From positions 171,924,035-171,988,034 of the forward strand of contig CM069432.1 of NCBI GenBank assembly GCA_035610365.1: DNA of 64,000 nt, written 5' to 3'. This DNA is from Aquatica leii. Lineage: Eukaryota > Arthropoda > Insecta > Coleoptera > Lampyridae. Positions within the stretch are counted from its first letter, which is position 1, and each line of letters opens with the position of its first letter. This document shows, one piece after another, positions 56,560-64,000 of the stretch. Under the pieces are notes generated by a model, which worked only from the letters and a program-made list of their open reading frames with translations, did not search any database and was not told where the DNA came from. A program made the translations under genes and the position numbers.

Positions 56560-59163
56560 CAGTGTGTCCCAACGATCTGGGGGTGGAAGATTACGCCTAT
56601 ACTGTTGATTTAAAAAAATATATTATAACGGATTCTTTTAGTCGACAACGAGGAGCATCTCGTAAAAATATTTTGGTATATACAGGGTGGCCCATTTTCG
56701 AGTACCACACCAAACTTGTGTTTTTTTAAATGGAATGCCTTATATATTTTTATATATTTGAATTCTCTGTTAAATACTGAGCAAAATGATATAAAGTACT
56801 ATGGATCTACGACCAACGGTTCCTGAGTTATTGACATTGTTATGTAAAAAAATGAGTCAATTGAGTAGGCTCCTGTTCCGCCATCTTTAAATATATCAAA
56901 GTAAAATTTTGGTATTTGTATTTCTAATATGTCTAGTATTGACCTCTATACTCAAATTGCAGACTCTTTTCTTTACATATACAGGGTGGTCTATTTTGCG
57001 CAATGTTATTTTTGTCAATTTTTTTAAATGGCACACCCTATATTTTATTACAGATTTGAATAGCATTTTTTACGAGCTTTCAATAGATACTCACTTTATA
57101 CTACCTATTCCTAAGTGTTTTTGAATTATTCTGTCTTAAAGTTGAATATTGCAAAATTTTGTTACTTTTCTTGAATTTGTCACAATAAGGGTCTATAAAA
57201 TAAATTAGAAAAATGAAACAATGGACTACAGAAGGGGAACTATTATTTACTCGTAGAACGGAACAGTATAACCATAATCTTTAAAATGGAATCAAAGGAC
57301 ACAATGTATTATAAATTTTATATTAAATGTTCAAAAATGTTTCCATTTTCAGCAATACACAATGCCAACCGCCTAGTGAAAGTTGTTTTGACATTTTGAA
57401 GGGTAGTTGTTTGAATTCTTCGAAAGGCCTCTTCAATTCGAACTTTCATATTGGCCGGTGTAGTAGGCAAATCCTTATACACCTCCTGTTTCACATATCC
57501 CCAAAGAAAAAAGTCTAGAGGAGTGAGATCGGGTGATCTCGCAGGCCAAGCAATGGGACCACCGCGACCTATCCACCGATCTTCGCGCCAATGTTCTAAA
57601 TACCGACGTACTCGATTATGGTAGTGCGGCGGGGCTCCATCATGTTGGTAATACATAGTTTGTCGAGTATGTAGATTTACATTTTCAAGCAACTGTGGTA
57701 AATCTTCGTGAAGGAATTGTAGATATTTTTCGCCTGTCAGGGAACCATCGAAAAAGAAAGGTCCTATTACATTCGTATTGATAATACCACCCCACACATT
57801 CACAGTCCACTAATTCTGGTAGTCTATCTGTCGTACCCAGTGTGGATTTTCAACGGAGTAATAGTGCATATTATGTTTATTAACGACTCCTACGTTATTA
57901 AAACTTGCTTCGTCGCTGAATAGCACAAAGTCAATAAAATTGGGTTGTTGGTTAATTTTTTCTATAATAGTATTGCAAAATGCGACGCGATCTGCAAAAT
58001 CTTGCGGTCGTAGGCTTTGATGCAAGCACAAATGGTATGGGTGAAATTTATGTTTGCTTATAATTCTTTGTATTGAAGTTTTGCTAAGATCTACTTGCAC
58101 CGCGATCTGACGAACACTTACGTGAGGATTTTCTTCTACACTTAATAAAACTGTCAACTCGTTTTCGTCGTTTGTAACTGTACGTTGCTCTACATCTCTT
58201 TTTTTATATTTGACATTTCCTGTGTCTTCAAATCGTTCTCGAAGATGTTCAAACGCTTCAGATCTTGGATGTCTAGCAAAAGGGTACTTTTGTTCATAAA
58301 TTCGTGACGCCAACAAGCAGTTCCTATCAGCCTCTCCTAAAGCATAGGTCATATTAATGAGCTCTTCTTTTGAGAAATTCATCGCACAATAAGTAGATAA
58401 CCAGTTATTAACAAGGTAACTATGCAGATTACTATCAACAATGATTTCACGAACTATTGACAATAAGAGACTTTCATTTGTTAAGTTGCTAAGGAACAAA
58501 AAGGGACAAGCGGAAATCGGGCTACTATGATGTGAAGAAAATTCAAGAAAAGTAACAAAATTTTGCAATTTTTAACTTTAAGACAGAATAATTCAAAAAC
58601 ACTTAGGAATAAGTAGTATAAAGTGAGTATCTATTGAAAGCTCGTAAAAAATGCTATTCAAATCTGTAATAAAATATAGGGTGTGCCATTTAAAAAAATT
58701 GAGAAAAATAACATTGCGCAAAATGGACCACCCTGTATGTATGTATGTAAAGAAAAGAGTCTGCAATTTGAGTATAGAGGTCAATACTAGACATATTAGA
58801 AATACAAATACCAAAATTTTACTTTGATATATTTAAAGATGGCGGAACAGGCGCCTACTCAATTGACTCATTTTTTTACATAACAATGTCAATAACTCAG
58901 GAACCGTTGGTCGTAGATCCATAGTACTTAATATCATTTTGCTCAGTATTTAACAGAGAATTCAAATATATAAAAATATATAGGGCAGTCCATTTAAAAA
59001 AAACACAAGTTTGGTGTGGTACTCAAAAATGGACCACCCTTATATACCAAAATATTTTTACGAGATGCTCCTAGTTGTCAACTAAAAGAATCAATTATAA
59101 TATATTTTTTTAAATCAACAGTATAGGCGTAATCTTCCACCCCCAGATCGTTGGGACACACTG
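56560..59163 (-). mobile_element. Mariner element B, DD41D type, nested three-shell inverted repeats
   Basis: Starts CAGTGTGTCCCAACGATCTG and ends with its inverse, with TA on both sides (56558-56559, 59164-59165). The arms are about 610 bp. Each arm contains two further transposon-like starts, CAGGGTGGCCCATTTT (56683) and CAGGGTGGTCTATTTT (56982), mirrored on the right at 59040 and 58735, each next to TA. This gives three concentric shells: 56560-59163, 56683-59040 and 56982-58735. The innermost, 1.75 kb with the transposase, has the size of an ordinary mariner. The two arms are very similar, so the structure is fairly young. Confidence 0.9.
57318..58382 (-). pseudogene. DD41D mariner transposase, one internal stop
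   Basis: The likely start is the ATG at 58382 (MNFSKEELINMTYALGEADR), where DUF4817 family members begin; the open frame extends upstream to 58568 in inverted-repeat sequence. Order: helix-turn-helix, linker RVAFCNTIIEKINQQ, first catalytic D (VLFSDEASFNN), NVWGGIINTNVIGPFFFDG, second D (MYYQHDGAPPHYH), RWIGRGGPIAWPARSPDL, third D (TPLDFFLWG, 41 residues after the second), C-terminus ending IFEHLI. Length with the stop counted is 354 codons, as expected. A single TAG lies in frame at about 57808 (YQN-stop-WTVNVWGG), and both sides are otherwise open. All three catalytic aspartates are present. Mariners carry out cut-and-paste transposition at TA sites. Confidence 0.9.
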
Positions 59164-59297
59164 TATATGCATTACTTTTGCTAAAAATATGCAGCTATTT
59201 TTTCAAAATTTTCCTAAATATGCAAATGCATATTTATTAAAAATACTCAAAAACAAAACAACATCTTAAATAAACACATTTATGTTTAAAACATATG

Positions 59298-59727
59298 CTA
59301 TTTTTTTAGCTTCAACTTATGACTCGCTGTTTTTTAGTGTTGATCGGCTTGAAGCTTCTTCTCACAGAAAATCTGTAGAAGAAAAAATGTTCAAGCACCA
59401 AAGAAAAATCAATTTTCATATGAACAAAAGCTACAATTTGACGAATTTATTAAACTAAGCAGGAATTTTTAAAGCCTACACAGTCAGATATTATATTTTT
59501 AAAAAACGTGAAAAAATGTGACAGACTTGAACTTTTTTTCTGAAATTGTTTTGATGCGAAGAAGCACATTATATGGAATTCTGATACCTACGTAAATTTT
59601 AAGATAATAAAATGTGAAAATGAATGTAACTTACGATTTTAGAACAGGCGTTGCAAAATACTTTCTCTCCACTTAACTTTAACTCGGGAAAACACTTCAT
59701 CGAAGCACTTTTTTGAATGGTAGACAT
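59298..59727 (-). pseudogene. hAT transposase BED zinc finger, two exons
   Basis: Exon 1 (59727-59635) reads MSTIQKSASMKCFPELKLSG, then EKVFCNACSKI, and ends at a GTAAGT donor. After a 262-bp intron ending TTCTTCTACAG, exon 2 (from 59372) reads IFCEKKLQADQH, one stop codon, then KTASHKLKLKK. Together they form a BED-type finger, C-x2-C followed by H-x4-H (D-Q-H-x-K-T-A-S-H), used by hAT transposases to bind their ends. The stop, and the absence of the catalytic domain, make it inactive. Confidence 0.7.
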
Positions 59728-60234
59728 ATTTTAATTTAAAATATACAAAACACTTCAAAAGCACTATCACGATATTACGTTTACTTTAAACAAATGTTTG
59801 CGGAAAATGGAAAAAATAATATAAACCTCTTTAAAGCAGGTAGGTACCTACTTTATTTTTAGAAATTGTTTCTACGTACCTAAATATTATTTAACAACAC
59901 GTATTTTGAATACTAAGCTAATAATCTTTTTCTTGAAAAACCCCTCAATTTCAGAAACAAATTCAGTGACATTGTAATGCAATCTTTTGTAGCATTGTTA
60001 TTTAGGTAGAAACGGGAAAGTCCAGAGTTCGTTCATACCGTTTCAACTTATAAAATTCGATCTAAGTTATTTTAAGACAGTGAAATTTTAAAAATTCATA
60101 TTAATTTATTTTTAGAATATGCAAAATAAATTGTGTTTAGCTTAAATATGCAATGTTGTTTGAAATAAGCAAAAATATGCAGTATATGCATCTATATGCA
60201 CTTTGCATATATTCTGCTCTCTAGTTATGAGTTA

Positions 60235-60434
60235 TGATTATATACAAAACACACAATTGCAAAACTTTACGACGATGATATCTAAAAGAAGTTTTTTTGA
60301 TCTGGTACAATAAAAAAAGCATAACTTCATTTATATTTTACTGAAAAGAATAAAATTACAATTTTTGAATGCAACCATGTCATTGCAGTTTTAGCCATCA
60401 AACAATTATTTTTTCAAAACTTACTTGACACAAA
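60235..60434. other. Unassigned AT-rich DNA
   Basis: Nothing recognised. Confidence 0.4.
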
Positions 60435-61140
60435 TTAATCACTTTCACTGTCAGTATCTGAATCGGAATCACAATTAATATATAATTAATTATATAATCA
60501 GTTCATTTACTGTAATATCCAAAGCTTTTTCACGTTTATACCAATTTGTAATAACGGTTTCTGTATGACGAATACAGTTTGCCTAAAGTTCATCAGAACA
60601 GTTGCTTAAAGCTTCTGCCTACATTGCCAACACATTTTGATCCCACGTGCTTATTACAGTGGGTTTTAGCATGTGCTCATATTAATTCTATTGCGTTAAA
60701 TTCACGATACCGTGGTAACCTCAATATCTCATGACCATTACTTCGAATTAGTTGTCTACTTCATATCGTTTTCTGTTTCTGGATGTTTTTTGTTAAGGCA
60801 AGTAATTTTGCTTTTAATAATGTTGAATCATATTTTCTATTATGATTTGTAAGCCAAGCAGCAATATCGCTTTTCTTCCAGGTTGATGTTTGAAATTTTT
60901 CAATTAATGTAGAATGATATGGAGCATTATCCACAATAAATGACTATCGCTTTTTTAAATTACACAATAAATGTTCAACAAGCCATTTCTTAAATAATTC
61001 GGCATTCATTTCACTGTGATAATCTTCTTTTTATGATTTAAAAGCAAATATTAACAAAGCATTATTTATAAACCCCTTTTTCGAACCTGCATCTGTGACG
61101 ATAAATCTTTTACCATCATATCGGGTTTTCTTGTAGCGCT
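60435..61140 (-). pseudogene. DDE_3-type transposase, C-terminal half
   Basis: Reads KRFIVTDAGSKKGFINNALL, EDYHSEMNAELFKKWLVEHL, SFIVDNAPYHSTLIEKFQTS, TWKKSDIAAWLTNHNRKYD. Then, with frame changes, GHEILRLP-like and FNAIELI-like sequence, KREKALDITVNE and an acidic tail NCDSDSDTDSESD to a TAA at 60437-60435. The second catalytic D is in V-D-N-A-P-Y-H-S and the third acidic residue in the F-N-A-I-E-L-I segment. Stops lie after FAFKS and after LKKR, and there is a frame change near 60770. This is the complement of the half at 44640-45239, but the two lie in the wrong order for one minus-strand gene, so they are separate copies. Confidence 0.75.
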
Positions 61141-63139
61141 TAACTCAGGTAGTTTAGATAAGCGAAAAGTGCGCTAACAAACGATGTAAAGAAATTAATT
61201 AAACAATTAGAAGAGTTTTGGATATAAGGTAAAATAATAGCTACATGTACCATAGACTGAGTACCAAATGAATTTCAAGGCTGACCTCGCCCTAAAATGT
61301 AGCGACTTTACAAAATAAAAATAAATAAAGGTTTACACGCAACATTCAGTTAAGATAATACAGATAATTTAAAATCAAATAATAACAGTAACGAAAACGT
61401 TACATTCTTACACTTTGTACGTTATTATCTTGCCGTGAGTTTTCAGGATTTCATTTTGAATAAATCCAAGTATTGTTTATAAAAACAACTTCTAGTTGTG
61501 ATGGTGATTTTAAATTATTAATGTAGCGGGTTAGAAACTTTAGGCGAAGAAATCCCCAAATATTAGCTACACACGGTTTACCCTGCACGGTGTAGGAAAT
61601 AAATGGTTAATAACAATCACTATTTAAGACCTAAGTCTTACCTCTTGCATAGAAGACAATGATATTAATGGTACATTTCCAGTAAACACGGATTGAAACT
61701 GTTACAGTCACACAATTAAAACAATTGTTTCATTACGTTGTTTCGCCTTAGTTTTATTTTTATTTCATTTACATGTAACTGGCAGTAAATAAATCATTTT
61801 TAAATCGTTTCAGTACTTGCAATTTCTGTCCAATAATCAGCAATCGTTTAAAAAGTGATTTGTTAAAACCGAATATTTTTTGAATAACTAAAGTTGGTTA
61901 AAGATCGTTTAAATAACAGTGAACTATTTTCAAAACAGTGGAATCGTTTTAGTAAAAACGAATATTTTGTGATTAGTCAGCATTAGTCGTTGCTATACTT
62001 TTGATTACTGTCGCCAACGCTTGCGCTGCAGAATATCTTTTCACTTGTTCGGTTGTAGTTTGATAAGTGATGCTGTGTGTACAATTACGAAATGGAACAA
62101 TAAACGGTAAGTCGAAACACTTTATTATAATCCATAAATGTAATCAATATTATTATCATTTTTGTTTTTTATGTACCTATCATGTTTTAATTTGTATAAA
62201 AAAGAATGTAAATTAACACACATGGTTGCGTTAAGGTAGATTATTGCGTAAATCTGATGATACTTTAGGATTAATTAAGGTTCCAGTGTCATTAATTACA
62301 GTTCAATTTTTCAAGTTTTCTATACGATTATGTACAGCTAAAGGTATTCACAGTGTTTTTATAACTTTTTTATGATTGCTAAAGTGGTATTTATGATTAT
62401 GTATATAAATGAAATATTTATTTCTATGTTACAGATGCGGTTAAAAGTTGCTACTCAATAGTAACTAATACAGTTTTCGAGGCATCCGTGAAAAGACCAC
62501 ATCAAAGAAAGTTGCAATATATTTGCAATAATTGTTTGGAAAACTTAAACCTACTGAAACTCAAGGTGATATTGTATTTAAAAATATTTATTGTACAATA
62601 AAATTTGAAACGTGCATTCGAAAATGTATTATTATATTTTTGAAAGAATTGTTTTAGTTCATTATTGAAACAAGAAAATCATATATTTATTGATCATTTA
62701 GTATCAGTTCAACAACGAAGCTTTTAAAACGTAAACCGAATGCAGCATTTATTTTGCAACAGATTTGAATTTAAAATACCGAAGCTATACTGATACAAAT
62801 AAGTGAAACAGCGCTGGACTTATAACTATTTTATTGCACTTAGGTTTCTTTTATGTTTGATACAAGAGTGAATCATAATTTTTTTGTTTTGAAACTGTTA
62901 CCAAACATTATCAATTTTGTGTTTATTGGGTTATTTACCATCTTCCTTTCAAAGTAGTTCAATAAACTCAACACAAATTGTTGAGACTGAGAACGTAAAG
63001 TTTTATCACTCACAGACATTATAATATTTATTAAAACGCAGAAAGGTTGAAAAGAACTGATAAAAATACAACAGAAATAAAAAATAACAAGTTCGTAAAG
63101 AAGTTACAGAGATTATAAATTTAAGCCGGTAACGTAGTT
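61141..63139. other. Mostly unassigned; weak spliced-exon candidate
   Basis: About 61990-62112 is more GC-rich and ends in ACG followed by a GTAAGT donor. About 320 bp later, a TTTCTATGTTACAG acceptor at 62420-62433 opens an exon-like stretch reading HQRKLQYICNNCLENLNLLK up to AAG/GTGATA near 62563. The Y-I-C-x-x-C-L-x-x-L pattern resembles the second half of a ZAD zinc finger, but the first half is not visible. Evidence is too thin to call a gene. Confidence 0.25.
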
Positions 63140-63290
63140 TGCAATAAATAATACAAAGTTACTTTGATCTAAAATCGTGGGATTGTTGAAATCAAAGGTA
63201 TGTCCAATGTTTAGCCATGAAAAAGATTACAGTGGTCTTTATACTGCCCCTCCTAAGTGAAGAAAAAAACATTCATCATTTATAACTTCT
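63140..63290 (-). mobile_element. Penelope-like fragment
   Basis: Minus strand 63215-63150 reads WLNIGHTFDFNNPTILDQ, matching the GIY-YIG-region tail of Penelope proteins (A-E-H-x-x-x-x-G-H-x-x-x-F-x-N-x-x-I-L-D). Immediately upstream on the same strand, 63285-63215 is the inverse counterpart of 55620-55680. A short remnant. Confidence 0.5.
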
Positions 63291-64000
63291 ATTTAATAGA
63301 CAAAATAGTATATTAAGTATTAAGAACAGTAAGGGCTTATTACCGGTTGAAAACAATGTTGTCATGGACCGGTAGAGCTCTTAATGTTCGTCATGTTTAT
63401 GCAATTTTTTGCACGATACAAACATTTTTTCCTTAAAATCTGAATAAACGTCAAACTGCTTTTGACCTACCTAAGGAGTTTTTGTTTAAACTATACTTTG
63501 TACGGTGAAAATATGAGTTAAGCGCCTCCTTCACTTTTGTATGATAATTTGAAACAATGTATAGAGAGACAAGTTTACACGGCTCAAATTAGTAAAAGCG
63601 TGAAAATCTAAAAATTATGTAATTTATAATGTTATAAGCATTAAAGATTGAACATAGGAACACGTATAATTTTTAATAAATGTACAAAATTTAAAATTGC
63701 TGGCGTTTATAACTTATAACAAATAAATACGTTTTTAACTTTATTTATTTACTTATTTAGTTACACTATTTATTTTTCAAATGTATCAAATAACACTTGG
63801 AGGGAACAAATAAACATTTAAAACATATATAAACTAGTACTTCATTAAATTTTTGCATATTAACAAAGTTGACAAACCAAAATTATGACATCTTTTATGG
63901 GAGTTTACATAACACCCTGTAATTAAAAAAAAATGACATTTAGGATGATTCAGGTGAAGAAAAATTACCCTCTACACGCATAATCAATGGTTCTACTGGA
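63291..64000. other. AT-rich non-coding stretch
   Basis: Nothing recognised to the end of the window. Confidence 0.5.

Larger units (their letters stand above)
56511..60223 (-). mobile_element. BED-hAT element interrupted by mariner B
   Basis: The ends TAAAGGGCGGAATATATGCA (left) and the inverse of TAGAGAGCAGAATATATGCA (right, ending 60223) are terminal inverted repeats, flanked by identical 8-bp repeats GTTATGAG (56503-56510, 60224-60231). Many TATGCA/TGCATA motifs lie near both ends (56530-56556, 59166-59240, 60117-60210). Removing the mariner (56560-59163) leaves about 1.1 kb with two transposase N-terminal exons on the minus strand (59298-59727). The rest of the transposase is absent, so this is a deletion derivative. 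The mariner landed about 50 bp inside its left end. Confidence 0.85.

Noticed and set aside
56909-57124. Hydrophobic 71-73-codon frames repeated at 56909-57124 and 58593-58814
   Set aside because: They lie in the two inverted arms of mariner B; identical because the arms are, and T-rich rather than protein-like.
1-64000. tRNA genes, rRNA, CRISPR arrays, bacterial operons
   Set aside because: None seen; intron-bearing gene structure and eukaryotic transposons make the last two irrelevant here, and no tRNA cloverleaf was recognised by eye.

Overview
The window reads as insect nuclear DNA, most likely a beetle or similar large, AT-rich, transposon-laden genome. It is roughly 70% A+T, it holds one exon of a host gene with arthropod character and good splice sites, and nearly everything else recognisable is arthropod-type transposable elements. 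The order (Coleoptera) is inference; the sequence alone does not prove it.

Host gene: one convincing exon lies at 25845-26418 (+). It encodes a signal peptide, a single six-cysteine TNF-receptor module, a histidine-rich stalk, a transmembrane helix and the start of a cytoplasmic tail, matching the insect TNF receptor Wengen. It ends at a GTAAGT donor and no convincing next exon is visible, so much of the right half is probably intron or flank of this gene. A short SAM-like gene fragment (16667-16993, -) is the only other non-transposase coding trace, and it may belong to a repeat.

Layout. 1-11.2 kb: a degraded Ty3/gypsy copy, a LINE tail, three foldback repeats, a 2.3-kb terminal-inverted-repeat element with a decayed YqaJ-type nuclease gene, and a Harbinger fragment. 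12.9-15.8 kb: a broken hAT element with its target duplication and a solo LTR. 18.2-24.9 kb: a young Ty3/gypsy element with almost identical LTRs and a 4-bp target duplication. After the integrase its pol carries a TARG1/OARD1-like macrodomain and a CCCH zinc finger. 28-33 kb: a mariner fragment, a patch of local repeats, a 1.5-kb element with GTAAC-rich ends, a Penelope GIY-YIG fragment and a foldback. 38.4-45.2 kb: a DD41D mariner with about 0.75-kb inverted repeats, scattered fragments of another DDE transposase family, a CA microsatellite and a palindromic MITE. 47.8-53.1 kb: a MITE, a P/hAT-like element and an old hAT element, the last two with exact 8-bp target duplications. 54.8-63.3 kb: Penelope remnants, a TA-flanked MITE, and a BED-hAT element (8-bp duplication) interrupted by a second DD41D mariner whose inverted repeats contain two further mirrored sets of transposon-like ends.

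The genes do not form a pathway. The window is one receptor gene embedded in layered mobile DNA. The item most worth following up is the macrodomain plus CCCH module in the gypsy polyprotein, because two copies of different age carry the macrodomain region. Next come the YqaJ-bearing element and the nested DD41D mariners with very long inverted repeats.
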